The notes under the pieces are model-generated. The model ran no database searches. It was not told the DNA's origin and saw only the letters and a program-made list of their open reading frames with translations. Source: Nilaparvata lugens (Eukaryota; Arthropoda; Insecta; Hemiptera; Delphacidae). From it: 64,000 bases of DNA. The stretch spans positions 4,944,984 through 5,008,983 of the forward strand of contig NC_052505.1 in NCBI RefSeq assembly GCF_014356525.2. Reading direction: 5' to 3'. Of this stretch, positions 32,283 to 44,889 are shown piece by piece; position 1 is the first letter of the stretch; the number at the start of each line of letters is the position of its first letter. A program made the position numbers and the translations under genes.

Positions 32283-32577
32283 TTAATCCACAATGTATGA
32301 TCTAGCTACCTTTTTACTTGTGTTTCGCAAGAACTGAAGAAGCTATTTTATGACGTCACAAGTGGTTTTGGCTTTGCCTGTCGCATCCACTCAATGCAAC
32401 TCATAATCCTTCCTCTAATAAATTGGAATTGATAGCATGCTGCTTGCTCTTTTCAATGGAGAACTGGAAGTTTCATAAGAAAGAGTTTCATTAACATTGA
32501 ATAATTTATTGTAATATATGAGAACTGCATCTTCTTAAAGTTTATAAACTCAGGGCTACTTTCTTTTATTTATAAAA

Positions 32578-32806
32578 TAGAATTATAGTACCCTTTGAAA
32601 TTAATAAAATAAGAATATAAATTATAACAACTAGTTTCAGTGTTCACACCATCGTCAGGTTATAAAAATAAATTTCAAAAAACCGTTCACTTTGAAATTT
32701 ATTTTATATCTTGACGATGGTGTGGAAACTGAAACTAAGGTAGTTGTTATAATTTGATTCTTAATCTATTATTTTATTAATTTCAAAGGGTACTATAATT
32801 CTATCC
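32578..32806. mobile_element. Foldback element related to family 2
   Basis: TAGAATTATAGTACCCTTTG and inverse at the ends, with inner arms GTTTCAGTGTTCACACCATCG-like and inverse around 32680. Confidence 0.65.
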
Positions 32807-33045
32807 TATAGATAATGAGAACTGATTCAACCTATCAAATGCAACCAACTTTTGAAGTAGGTTATGTCTTTCACTTCACTATGAACTTGGATTTTTTAAA
32901 AACAAATTTTCTTATTCTGTCCTTGCTTTGGAGAAAACTTCAAAACTTCTTTGGAATTCATGCCTCAGCTTCATCATTATATTTGTGAAGCAGTTCTATT
33001 TCATTATTTTTTTTATATTATTTATTTTATTTACTCTATAATTAT

Positions 33046-33232
33046 CAGAGATCAGCTGAATATTTTTGCAATAAAAGATGACATGAATGGGAGTAGGAAT
33101 GATTGGTTCCAACATGTGAATAGAATGAGTGGAGACCGGATTCCTAAGCAGGCCTTAATGTACAAACCAGTTGGGAAACGAAATAGAGAATGTCCAAGAA
33201 AAAGATGGTCCGATTATAGAGACAGGCAATGA
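33046..33232 (+). pseudogene. RTE-type retrotransposon, 3' end of the ORF
   Basis: The end of a reverse-transcriptase ORF: WFQHVNRMSGDRIPKQALMY, then PVGKRNRECPRKRWSD, which matches the usual W..H..RM...RIPK..L...P.G.R..G.P..RW pattern of RTE-like tails. It stops at TGA and is followed by a (GAA)n tail at 33251-33283. The rest is missing, as in 5'-truncated insertions. Confidence 0.7.
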
Positions 33233-33250
33233 TGCCTCAACCGTGAAAGG

Positions 33251-33283
33251 ATGAAGAAGAAGAAGAAGAAGAAGAAGAAGAAT
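33251..33283. repeat. (GAA)n tail
   Basis: About eleven units right after the RTE-type fragment; probably its insertion tail. Confidence 0.85.
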
Positions 33284-34590
33284 TTTTGTTTAATCTGATA
33301 AATTCCAGTCGTGATTCATTCCACCACCTCTGTTATCAGAAGAGCCTGAAGTAACTATCTTCTATAATTTCCATTTACTATTATAATAGTTTCTGAATTC
33401 CCTGAATTTTCCTTGATACAGGGGTTTGTCTTGGAATTGAACCAGTTCACGTTCTTTAAAACTTCTACCACTAGGCTATTACTTGACAAATAATATAAAA
33501 TTTTTGCACCAATTTTCAATCGTTTAAATATTTATGCCTCACTCAGTTCTGCAAAACTAATACTGATAAATACCTACTAATAATAGGCCATTGTAAATAT
33601 TATGATTGTTAATAATTGTCATGTTTTATTCTAAGCTTTCATCAATGTACCATAACTCCGCCTAATATCATGCTTTTCTAACAAAGGTATCATTCGTTAA
33701 CCCTATATCTCAAAAAAATACTTGTAATATAATCGAACTACCAATTGAAACTTGCTCCTGGAAGCTTGCTGAAAAGAGGTTAATTAATATTAAATAAAAA
33801 GACCACCTAATAAATTGTGAACATTTTTTTATTAATATGAATAATTACCACAATATCAACTTCTCAACTGCACAAAAAGAGGTGAATTTATTATCAAAGT
33901 TGACTCTTATTCATGCATTTTCCTCATTACAATGGAGACTCGATGGCCTGGTTGCATAAAAGCCTGTTAATTTTTTATCATGATTAAATGCCATGATAAC
34001 CAGTAGAGGGATTTTATGAAAATGAAGCTTATCTGATTGGTTCTCGTGTCATTTGATCACGGTTAATTGAACAATAGTCTTTTGTGCAACCGGGCTAATG
34101 TCTTCAACCTACTTTCCTCCAAAAATATTACCTACCTGAATTTTAGGGGTTTTTCATTTATTTCAACATGGTTACTTGATATTTTTATTTTACATAATCT
34201 TTAATACCCTCTCATTCCTCTCTTTGTGTCATCAATGAGGGAACAAGTGATTCTATATCATCATAAAATTACGTATTTTGTCTTACCAATTGTAAAAATT
34301 GAAGTATGAATTGTATCTGTGAAAATTGATTGAACTAGCATGCCAACTAATGCTTATTATAATTTATTTTATTGATTTGTAAAGTAGATTTGGTTGGTTG
34401 AGTTGGGACGTTGCTAACATGAGGTGTATTTATGCTGATTACAATAACAGGTATTAGACAAAGACATTAGTTTGCTGGTCGCCTGCTTCCTAAATTAAAC
34501 CATTCTAGTCGACTACAACGGAGCTGAGGCCATCTTAGCCTACACTGCAACAACCATTAACACAAAAAGGTTTGTAAGTTGACTAATATG
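33284..34590. other. Intron with a family-9 foldback
   Basis: 33950-34098 holds a hairpin element with ends GTTGCATAAAAGCC and inverse. A family-2 fragment is at 33790-33880. Otherwise nothing is recognised. Confidence 0.4.
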
Positions 34591-34591
34591 T

Positions 34592-35770
34592 GCTGCATGC
34601 AAAATAGATTACATTAGATCGATTTCATGTAGATACAAAATCATCATGCTGATTCACTCTCATTCATATCACAAGCAAAAGATGGTAGGAATAAAAAGAT
34701 AAGACTCTATAGTGGGATGCTACACGTTAGTTTATAAAAATTAATCCAAGTATGTAACGGACTATTTTTCCATATTTTAAATGTTTTTTCATGTTTAATT
34801 AATACCTCTGAAATGGGTTACATGACAGAGAGCATAATAATAGCATAGGAAGATATCCCATATGGTATAGGTCGTTCATGTTCCAAATTTCAAGCCGATT
34901 TTCATTTTTTAATCAATTATTGATTCACTCACTTATTTCACAAACGAAAATGATACAAAATTACAAAGAAATAATGTGAAATAAAAGTTGGCAACCCTAG
35001 TAGACATAAGCCCGAGTGGGGTGTACTATTAGGAACTCTAAATAAAACTATGAAAATTCTCCATTTTTTAATAAGAAGGTATCCCACGTTTATGTTCCAA
35101 ATTTGAAGCCGATTTTTTGTTAACTAGAGCTGATTACTGTTGACTATTATTGTCTATCATTACTGTTTCGGCCGGGTGAGAACGGCACAGTATGGGAGAC
35201 TATCAGCGTAACAATACACTCAGCTTCACGAAAAAAACTACTAGGACTATCGGCTTGAGTTGGCAGTGTAAGTTGAAACATAAACGCCCTACACCATGGG
35301 ATATCTTCTCATGCTATCTTTTCTCTGTGCTAATATGTGGTTACAAAATAGATTAAATTAGATCGATTTCATGTAGATGCTGATTCTCTGATTGTCTCAC
35401 TTCATTTATATTTTTATTGTCTCCAAATTTTATCGCTAATAAAATTATGTCCCGGTCATCAATAGGCTATATAACTTGGTGAGGGTAACTCAAGAAATGT
35501 GAATATTTAGGTTAAAAATATATAAATGAGATAAACTAATAATAAAATGTGGATAAAAGTATGTTTAGGTCAATAAAATGACTTTTGGTTCACTCAAGGC
35601 ATGTGAATATTTAGTTCAACATAGGGCATTCGAGCACTCTTTCAACAACAATTTATTACAACATAGGTTTTTATCTAATATGCTCTTGCAAAATAGATTA
35701 TATTAGATAGATTTCATGTAGATGCAGAATCATTATGCTGATTCACAGATTGCCTCATCTCATCCATGTA
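34592..35770. repeat. Local three-copy repeat and a family-5 MITE
   Basis: CAAAATAGATTACATTAGAT... with ...GATTTCATGTAGAT is found at about 34600, 35345 and 35688. A family-5 foldback copy sits at 34825-35328 between the first two. Confidence 0.6.
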
Positions 35771-35877
35771 TCTTATCTCAATAATGCCATTTCTTATTAT
35801 TCAATAGAAAATCAATAAATATTCTCAACAAACTTGAAGATCTATTGAATTCACATTAAGCCTACAACCAGAAAGAA

Positions 35878-36480
35878 TTTACAATTATTATTAAACTTAA
35901 ATCCAAATTAAATGCTGTAAATCATCCCGAAGACTTCTGCTACTGCAAATATTGACAAGTTCATTAATAATTTTATTAATTCATTAGCATTTGATTAAAT
36001 GCACTATCTCAGTAATTTAGATCTGTAGGCCAGCTAGAGTTTTCCAAAAAATGGAAGTTGGAATTTTGTCTTTGCTGGTTGAAAATTCACTTATTATTTC
36101 CATGGCATTCTGTAATCTGTATATTGTCTATTATTATTTGGATATTCTCGAATAAATTATTGCAAATAACATGAATTAGCTGTATTTAGATAACATTCTG
36201 AATTTTGTAATGTAGGCTATGTGTAAGTTTGAAAACCGGTATTATTTATGGATATTCTCGAATAAATTATTGCAAATAATATATGAATTTGCTGTATTTA
36301 TGTAACATTTTGAATTTTGTAATGTAGGCTATGTATAAGTTTGAAAACTGCTATATTTGCATGGCCTGTTCTTTCTCCATAAAAACATCTCCATTGTAAA
36401 TACAACAATAATAATTAATACGGTATTATTATCACCTTCGATTGCATGTCCATCATAACTCTATAGGTGCGTACAGATCT
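35878..36480. repeat. Partial foldback-family copy and 110-bp tandem repeat
   Basis: 35878-36030 matches the tRNA-like foldback family ends. From 36129 a two-unit tandem (GGATATTCTCGAATAAATTA) runs to about 36350. Confidence 0.6.
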
Positions 36481-36635
36481 ATGCGCCGCGAACATGAGCA
36501 ATTCACTTTTAATCAGCTGATTATATCTGTATTTTTACAGAAACGGTAAGATACATATATGAAAAGCTTGGCATCAGCTGATTAAAAGTGAATTGCTCAT
36601 GTTCACGGCGCGTAAATCTGTATGCACCTTATTAT
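36468..36635. mobile_element. Foldback MITE, family 8, copy 1
   Basis: GGTGCGTACAGATCTATGCG and inverse, with arm GAGCAATTCACTTTTAATCA. A second copy is at 45832-45997 (CGCGCCGCGAACATGAGC). Confidence 0.8.
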
Positions 36636-38465
36636 ATAACGACAGATTTTATCACAAGAAGTTTCTGAAGTGAAATATCAAGGACACAATCAGGAGAAAA
36701 AGGAAAGGGAAAAATGAAATTATGAATTTCAGAAGGTATAATTAATTATAATTAGTTTTTTTTTGTGATGTGGTCATCAACCTCAGCAAAAAAAATCAAA
36801 AGAGCACTGAAGTACAAAAAGTATTTGAAATATTCGTGAGTTAGAAAATCGTTTTCTCATAACATTGCATAAATTTCACGCACTTGTACTTTCAAAAAAA
36901 AAAAAAAAAAATTGAAGGAATAAAATCAAGCAGTTTCAAGGGGAACTTATGCAATGTAACTAGTTTCACTTCTTCCAGGACCATAAATATGAAAATTAAA
37001 ATTGAAATTTAATTTCGTAATTAGAGGGAATAATGAATGATTCCAATGTAATCTTTTCTTACTGGAAATTGCCCTACCTAGTTACATTAATATTTTTCAA
37101 AATTATGAATTGTCAAGTGCAATAGGTATTTTCATTACCTATAGGTATTTCATTACCTATAGGTATAGGTAATTCATTTTAGAATTTTATTTCATGTCCT
37201 TACATTTTAGAAAGACATTTTTTGTGTGAATTATTTTAAGGAGTCAAAAGTCAACCGTACTTTTTGAATCATAAAATTTAATATTATCAAAATTCAGAAG
37301 ATACCTTTCGGTTGAAACTAATTATTTCCTCCCAATTAATGACTTATGACTGAATAAAATGTCAAATGTTCAAAGTATGAAATTAAACTCTTCCACTGCT
37401 TGATTTATCAGATAACGTTTTAGAAATGGAAAAAATGTTATGGGGATCATGAGGGGTTTCATTCCAATGCACTTATAACCTTTCATCTTTATAATGCTCT
37501 GCTTACAGTCACTATATCTTTATAAAGTAACTGTAGCTCTGCTTAGGGCCATAATGCAACATCTCTGTTCAAACAAAAATTTAATTATTAGATGTTGATT
37601 AAAAACTGGAATAATAATAATCCTTCCTTCCTTTCCTTTTTCCTTCGTCCTGGTACCCCCAGAAGAAGGGAGTTTATTATAGAAAATATAACAAACAAAA
37701 ATGAAAAATACACTTATAAAAAGAAATCTTACAAACAAAACAAATGAAGAATAATAAAAAAAACAAGAATGAAAAAAGATAAGAAGATTCCTTTTCAGTA
37801 GAAAATATCAAATAATATAAACCAGACGAAATATAAATTCTCCAAAACCTTCTAAAGAAGGTTTGACTGGAGGAGTCAAGTTTTACATTATAATAGAAAA
37901 AAACCCCATAGAAATAGTACATTTTTTTATATAATCAATCAGTGATCCCAAAATAATAATTTTCAATTCAAATAATATCAAAAGATAAATAATTGTCAAT
38001 CTTGAGTAGAAAAAATTAATTGATGCATTGATAATAATTCATTTAATTGTATTGTGTAGCAATATGTAGCAATAGAATAATAAAACAATGGGATTTCAGT
38101 TGTTGCTTATCACAAACAATAATAAACAAGATAAAAAAAGAAAGAATTCATGAAGAATAATATTTTTTTAATTCAATAATATTAATAATAATAAATTCGA
38201 CCATATCTTTATGTAAGCCTTGACTACCAGGTTGAATGTAGATGGTGCATATTTTACTTACTACCAGTACCTATATGACGACTGACTAAACTATCTTTAA
38301 CTGTAGTGCATATGGGTCTTAATGTTTTAATCAATAATTAATAAAAATTAATTTATCTTAATTTGCGAATTTGCGAATATTGACAGCATAAATGAAAACA
38401 TAGATACTGTATTTTGAGTTTCAACAGCATGAATCAGTGAATAACATGTATGTTTTGTACTTCAG
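36636..38465. other. Intron without recognised features
   Basis: AT-rich. An A run is at about 36894-36910 and a short ACCTATAGGTA cluster near 37137-37165. No gene is recognised. Confidence 0.4.
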
Positions 38466-38718
38466 GTCAGCAAGCCCTCAACGTAAGATAAGTGACACAA
38501 GTGACGTCACAAGCTGTGACGCTGGAGAAATAAGGATTACACAGATCAATGTTATTGAGCGGGTTGCCAGAAACTTGAACGACTGTTTCAAAACAACCGG
38601 AGAATTTCTGAATGCCAGTGACCCATCAGACTATCCAATGGAATACATGAACAACTCGTTTGGTTCCAACGTAGCTGACGAAGGGGATGAACTAACTGAA
38701 AACAATCAAACTAAGACG
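38466..38718 (+). CDS. Host gene exon I
   Basis: The acceptor TTGTACTTCAG ends at 38465 and the donor is ACG|GTGAGG. It completes an Arg codon, then reads 84 codons to phase 0. It includes SASPQRKISDTSDVTSCDAG and a hydrophobic/basic stretch IRITQINVIERVARNLND, possibly a helix, then an acidic tail. The 8.6-kb intron before it is full of repeats. Confidence 0.87.
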
Positions 38719-39656
38719 GTGAGGAAATTAATAAAATAACTCTAATTATTGAATAAATGAGTCAATTTCTTCTTTTCTCTTCATCCTACTTGAGCTGTTG
38801 TTATTAATTATTCTAAATTGTGTTGTTAACTTGCTCTTTTACACCGTGAGTAGGCCTACTGTTGTAAAAGTACAACTTAAAAACTAAATTCAGTATTGTG
38901 ACGTATCGGAGCAATGCGTAAAGCAAAGGAGGGGGAGATGTCAATTTGTGACGTATCGGAAAGTAAGCTTTTACAATCTCATTACTTTAAAAGAAAACAA
39001 TTAATATGTATCACCATTTGTAACCATAGCTGAAGATGGTAGAGCAGATATTTTAAGAAATCATTCTAAGAAATACAAAATTTATCGGTTTACAATATTT
39101 AAAAAGAAATAAATTTGAAATGTATAAGTTAAAAGTTATATAATTTAGGCTATGAAGAAAAGTAAAACAGATTATTATCGAACAAGTCTTAATTATTTTA
39201 TATAAAAAAGGAGTTTCTAGTTATTTCAATTTGATTAATTTTTGAAAACTATTTAGGTATTAAATATTTTGAGGATTTTCCTCTAGGTTGGAATTCTCTA
39301 CATGTTATTCATTATATTAAATTCCTATAGAAAAAAATTACATGAAATTTTATAACTACTAATAAATTTATGAATTAATTGAGTACGATACCAATCCCCT
39401 TTATGATGACCATCTCGTCAGCTTTGGTTGGATGGAGAGGTCTAGAGGAAGGTCCAGGTCCTGGCCAGTCAGAGTCTTTGGGTGTGAGGAGGACTGTCAC
39501 AAGAGAGACTAACTCGAAATAGTGGAAAAAGTGGGAAAATATGATATGAAAATGCCGGCTGGTGGGGAGACTGGACAGCTCCACCACACTGAAGCTCTGC
39601 GATTTTTCATTCATTCAGCGCAATTTGGCTTTCTAGTGATGCTGATTTTATTATTG
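38719..39656. other. Intron with a short direct repeat
   Basis: TTGTGACGTATCGGA occurs twice (about 38897 and 38947). Otherwise nothing is identified. Confidence 0.4.
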
Positions 39657-39657
39657 A

Positions 39658-40334
39658 CTAGCCGTCAGGCTCGCTTCGCTCGCCGTATCCGTCTAGCCAG
39701 GGGGCTCCGCCCCCTGGACCCCCGACTGGATCGTCCAAGATTGAGATCAGCAGGCTCGCTTCGCTCGCCTGCATTTTTTCATTTTTATCATATTATATTA
39801 GGACAATCCAGTCGGGGGTCCAGACTAAACGTCTGGCTAAACAGATATGGCGAGCGAAGCGAGCCTGACGGCTAGTAATATAATATTCCCAGGATTGAAG
39901 TAGCAGTGCCCAATCAATTTTTCCGCGATAAATGCATTTAAATCTTCAACTTGGTGCCAACCTAACAAAATCAACTCAACTTAATGCCAACCTGACAAAA
40001 TTATTAATTTAGTTGCCAATTAACAACTGTTTCGAAGAGGTACTCCTCTATCTAAATTATAGTTCTATAGTAACATATGATATGGAAATTTCAATTATAA
40101 TTAAGAGATTGGGAGAAGAAGAATATACATGCTAAAAGACGAACTTTAAACCCTTAAAAACAACCCTTAGAGTTAAAATATTGCCAAAAGATTTCTTAGT
40201 GCGCCTCTAAAGGGCCAACTGAACATACCTACCAAATAAGAACATTTTTGGTCCGGTAGATTTTTAGTTATGCGAGTGAGTGAGTGAGTGAGTGAGTGAG
40301 TGAGTAAGTGCCATTTCGCTTTTATATATACAGA
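39658..40334 (-). mobile_element. Helitron-like element, copy 2
   Basis: Same family as 26345-27000: it ends with CTAG at 39658-39661 (minus) next to T, and the other end ATTTCGCTTTTATATATAC with a (TGAG)n tract is near 40334. Inside, a second inverted GCGAGCGAAGCGAGCC end lies at 39849-39875, and a GC hairpin CCAGGGGG..CCCCCTGG lies at about 39697-39718. Confidence 0.5.
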
Positions 40335-40702
40335 AAATTAAAAAGGGGAAAAAATTAATTTTGATGTTCTTGAGGAGCTGTCAAATCCCATGGTTTATGA
40401 CAGTATAAATGAAGAATTATTCATTCATTTGTTGAACGTCGAAAAAATTGTTATTTACAGAAATTATTGAAATTTACGCTATATCTGAAATGTATCGTCT
40501 TGAAACGTTTGAAATGATATGATCCAGTCCAGTGGCTACTCACCTATCGATTTTTAGACGTACGATTTTTTGCCGTTCTTATAAATTCTATTAGATTCAA
40601 CATAACTTGACAATACACACGACCATGTGTTTGCCAAGCTCCATTCAATCTGGTAGAATTTATAATGACGGCAACAAATGGTACGTCTAAAAATCGATAT
40701 GT

Positions 40703-41516
40703 AAGGTCCTCGTTATAATGGCAGTGGAGAAAGATAGCAGAACAACAACAACGTTGCCGATCCTCTGTCTTGTCAATGCCTTCTATAGTCGGTAGCTGAT
40801 ACAGGGTTATTGATGTAATATCAACTGTTCATTCTGGTTTAAAATAATTAATAATATTTAGTTAAGCGATAAACTAGTAGTTATGTGAACATTAGACCTC
40901 ACGCAGTATTCTCATCCACAAGTACCTGATTGAAACTATAGACCTTATGGAATTACAGCAATAGACTGGCTTCTCCACACATCTGTGTAATCACTTGTCA
41001 GCTGATTTATGATGAATAATTCTATAGTCTGATTATTTTTACTATTATATTGGCGTATGAAGGAGGCTCCTTTTTCCTTTTATATTATCCTTGAAATGCA
41101 AAATTTACAAAAACCGTGTATATACGTCGACGCGCAATTAAAAAAGGAATATACCTGTCAAATTTCATGAAAATATATTACCGCGTTTCTCCGTAAATGA
41201 GGAACATAATAAACATTTAAACATTCAAACATTTAAACATTAAGAGAAATGCCAAACCGTCGGCTTGAATCAATTGAACCTCACTTCGCTCGGTCAATTA
41301 TATTTTTCAATTATTTCATAATGAATTTTCACAATTAAGTTGAAATATTTTGTTAATTAATTATTAGTTCTACATTGTTGGAAGACGATCTGGCAACAGA
41401 GCAAAGCGAGAAAGAGATGACGCTATCTACTTTGTTGAATGATAGACAAGGATAGCAATACCGTTGCTAATCAAACCCTGCCATTATAACGTGGACCTCA
41501 CTATAGACTATATATC
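40703..41516. mobile_element. MITE family 6 with a nested family-7 element
   Basis: Ends GAGGTCCACGTTATAATGG-like and inverse. A second element (about 40880-41306) with CGTCGACGCGCAATT and CTCACTTCGCTCGGTCAATT lies inside. Confidence 0.65.
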
Positions 41517-41681
41517 ATATAATTTCAAACTTTCCAACTGGCTATAGGTGTATTGCTTAATTGACTATAGTTGAATCACGACTGATGAGAGTAGATCTTG
41601 AAATGCGGAGGAAAATTCTATGTGTTCATTAATAGTGGTTATATGACTTGAGAATGTAATCTTTCAAGTGTATACAAACAA

Positions 41682-41772
41682 AGGCCCAGTTGCACAAAAG
41701 CACTGAATTTATCAGAGAAGGCTTTTTTGAGAGAAAGGCTCTTCTGATTGGCTTTTGTGCAATTGTGCAATG
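41682..41772. mobile_element. Small foldback element (family 9)
   Basis: GTTGCACAAAAGC and its inverse around a short centre. Confidence 0.55.
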
Positions 41773-41929
41773 GAACTGATTCAAGTGATGATAATGGTTG
41801 TTCTCCCAATTATAACTAAATTTCACATGTTCCAAATTAGTTGCTTCATCTTCACTACCTACCTACTGATAATAGTCTTCAATCTTTATCGAAACTAAGA
41901 TTTATTATCATAAATAATTAACAGATGGA

Positions 41930-42330
41930 AATAAATTGGAAATTGCATTTGTTCAAATTTCAAATTCTAAATAATGAATAATTATTATTAAACGAAATTC
42001 CAATTAAATGCTGTAAATCACCACGAAGACTTCTGCTACTGCAAATATTGACAACAGGGTAAACAGCTAGATGGAAATTCGATGAGCGCTACTATGCAAA
42101 AATTATTTCTCGTTCCCTTCCTGTGCTGACGTCACCAGAATGCACTACGGCTTTGTTTACGGAGGTAGTGGTTTGATTCCCGGGCTGACAAATAATTTTT
42201 GAATAGTAGCGCTCATCGAATTTCCATCTAGCTGTTTACCCTGTTGCCAATATTTGCTGTAGCAGAAGACTTCGGGGTGATTTACAGCATTTAATTGGAA
42301 TTTCGTTTAATAATAATTATAAGTAATTAA
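41930..42330. mobile_element. Foldback-family copy
   Basis: Ends TTATTATTAAACGAAATTCC and its inverse near 42305; contains GGTTTGATTCCCGGGCTGAC, a B-box-like site. Confidence 0.7.
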
Positions 42331-42975
42331 TTTAATTTTGAGTATCAATGCAGTCGAGTTTGCAGACAAACAAGAGAGATGACAAAGGCTGATCTACCGA
42401 ATTATCACAAAATACCACGTGTTCTATCTCACAAGTAACTATTATTGGTTTTCATCTCACCTAAAATTAATTGAAATTGATAAAAATATAATTGATCAAT
42501 TTACCAACAAAATCTCAGCCAAAATTGTTAAATCTCAGATAAAATTCTAATCTATCAATTTATTTACCAATAAAAAATATCAATTTCAATGAATTTATGA
42601 TTGATAATTTTCTTCAATTTTGTTGCTTATATAAATCAATTTTTAAATAAGTACTATCATAGAGAAACAATAGCGTAAGTAGATATCCCATGGTATAGGG
42701 CATCTATGTCGCAACTTTTACTGTTATCTCAAGACGATTACTGTTGATTATTATCGAATTTTACTGTTTTGTTGGGGTGAGAGTGTATGAACGGCACAAT
42801 ATGAGAGACTATCAGTGTCACACAGCTTCACGGGAAAGAATTACATGAACTAGCGGCTTGAGATAACAGTAAAAGTTGCGACTATCCATGCCCTATACCA
42901 TGGGATATCTACTTACGCTATTGTTTCTCTATGCTACTATGTGTGCGATTTTTCAATTATTTGTTGTTTTTTTAG
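42331..42975. repeat. Last intron with a family-5 MITE
   Basis: Family-5 foldback at 42658-42934, ending about 40 bases before the acceptor of exon J. Confidence 0.7.
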
Positions 42976-43119
42976 GTTGAAAGTAGAGAAGTTGGAGAGG
43001 AAAGTCCGAGTACAACCCGTTTCAACATAGGATCCGCTCAACCTTTCGTTCGGGGAAAATCGTACCGACCTATTGTGTTCAATCCTTCAATAAACAAAGT
43101 TGCTCAAACCGCTAGCTAA
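42976..43119 (+). CDS. Host gene terminal exon J and stop
   Basis: The acceptor GTTTTTTTAG ends at 42975. It has 47 codons and TAA at 43117-43119, phase 0 from exon I. The end of the protein is Ser/Thr-rich, then QPFVRGKSYRPIVFNPSINK. A copy of a foldback element ends about 35 bases before the acceptor. Confidence 0.85.
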   Translation, partial: VESREVGEESPSTTRFNIGSAQPFVRGKSYRPIVFNPSINKVAQTAS

Positions 43120-43750
43120 ATCTTTAAATTTTATAATCAGTTTATATTTTTGTATTCGAATGTAATTATTAATGTACAAATTGTTGTAACTTGAAAATAA
43201 TATGTAAGACTTCTTGTCTATTTGAAATCTAACAGTATTATAGTAATTAGGGTAAGCCTTGATATTAAAAATTATTACCTATGTAATCTTTTTTCGTACT
43301 TGAAACATTTTTATAAAATTCAAAAATGTTATCCAAATCTATACTATAAGATATTCTTATTAAATCTGTTCTTACTCAGGTCTTGGGTTGACAAAAAGAT
43401 GAAGTTTTTGAATTGGAAAGATTCCCAATTGAATTATATGGGAAACGATTGTGCAATAACCATATATTGTTTGTATTTTCATTTAAAATACTATGTTTCT
43501 TTGTTATCAATAAACGCGATTTTTTAAAATTTTGTGAGTGTATTATGATTTCCTTTTCCTCGGCCTCTGCGCTCAGGTTCCTCGAACCTTGCAGAGACAT
43601 CCCGTTTTTAATATAGCTATCTATAATCCTATTTAATGGTATTTTTCTTTTTTCATTTTATATTGTTTTTCACTTTTTCTCTTATAACCATTTTTGTAAT
43701 TGTAATTATGTATTTTGGGACAAATAAAGATTTGATTTGAGTATCCTAAT
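43120..43750 (+). other. Probable 3' UTR with polyadenylation signals
   Basis: After the stop there are AATAAA hexamers at 43509-43514, followed by a GT-rich stretch, and at 43723-43728. Either could end the transcript; the first has the better downstream element. No coding exon is seen here. Confidence 0.45.
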
Positions 43751-44880
43751 GTGATACGAGTCTTGTCAACTCGTTTGTGAAATAATGATTGCTGAGAAAT
43801 GAAATGTCTACAGAGTTGAATGGAATAAATAAATTGATTTTGTTTGGTAATCTGTATTGACGGAATAACAATAGTTATAAATAACTTTGCATTTTTCAAT
43901 ACATAAAGTAGCTAGATTTGGACTGTCGTATATGAATTCAATCAATCAATTTTTATTCCAATCAACACAATACAATATACATAAAAGAAATCAAAACACA
44001 TAAAGATCACAATCAAAAATAAATTTCCAATGAAATAAAAAAACAGGCTTCATGGCGAGGTGTGCTGAAAAGAAAGAAAGGAGGAAAAATACCTAGCCAA
44101 CTATGGTTTCCCATGTAATAGGCAGATAGAGGGTATAAAAGTAAGGGATTAAGGGTGAAGGCGGAAGAAAAAGGGAAGTATTGGAGAAGAAAGTAGGAAA
44201 AAAGAGAGAAAATATGCAAAAATTGTAAGCGAGTCCACTTTCAACAAATGTATCTAAAAGAATTGGCCTTGCAAACAGTAGTTTGAGCAGAAATCTCGAG
44301 ATTCATAGGTCAATATGGAAGAAAAAGCTACTGTATGTCCATGTTTTTATTTATAGTTTAGTTTTTCTACTAATCTTAGAGTCTATGAGGAAGTGGTCCG
44401 GATAAGGGTTTATTATTTGAGTGCCTATATAGATCAACTGTTTCCTTAAACATTTAATATTGGTGTGATATGTGACAAATCTATTTGCAGTGGGCCTTAA
44501 ATGGTAATTATTTACAATTGAACTTAATGATTGGGAGAAAATCAACAGGATCAACCGAAAAATGTTTCTCCCCCTAATTTTGACAAAAATAGTATGACTT
44601 GAATATTAGTATTATGACTTGTATAAGCCTACACTTATCTTTCATTTGCATTCTAGTTAGGATAGAATAGAAAACTTCATCTGGCACAAAAACACAGCCA
44701 ATAGGCTACAGTTTCTACAATACAAAATGGAAATAGAAGAAGAGAATAATTATAATGGGAATATAGATTTAACAGATGTAATGTAGTGCGCGAAGAAATA
44801 AATTTCCGTCCGCGCACAGAAGTATAAAAAAAAGCAGTTATCCAAAATATGAATCTTTTCTTTCTTCTTGAATTACAGCT
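43751..44880. other. Region downstream of the gene
   Basis: About 43930-44000 carries a CAATCAATCAATTTTTATTCC retroposon end on the minus strand. Otherwise AT-rich without recognised genes. Confidence 0.35.
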
Positions 44881-44889
44881 CTATGTGAG

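Larger units (their letters stand above)
1409..43119 (+). other. Host gene, C-terminal ten coding exons (unidentified Ser/Pro-rich protein)
   Basis: Ten exons with GT..AG borders and matching phases (one exception, after 24187) join into about 650 residues ending at TAA 43117-43119. The start lies left of the window. The protein is mostly disordered: Ser/Pro/Asp-rich stretches, a repeat-like SGDSGISGDDSP motif, a charged helical segment of about 35 residues (RQRLSELEAMRR...REKADIRQQL), a PSPLPPP proline motif and a seven-glycine run. No signal peptide, membrane segment, LIM, PDZ or kinase domain is visible in this part. The composition fits a cytoskeletal or junctional scaffold, but that is inference. 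Introns range from about 0.5 to 10 kb and are full of transposons. I cannot name the family from sequence alone. Confidence 0.85.

Noticed and set aside
33046..33283. A host gene exon
   Set aside because: The protein pattern is that of an RTE-type retrotransposon tail and it ends in a (GAA)n tail.
39375..39875. Open frames over the Helitron-like end
   Set aside because: The predicted products derive from the GC-rich repeat ends and have no domain.
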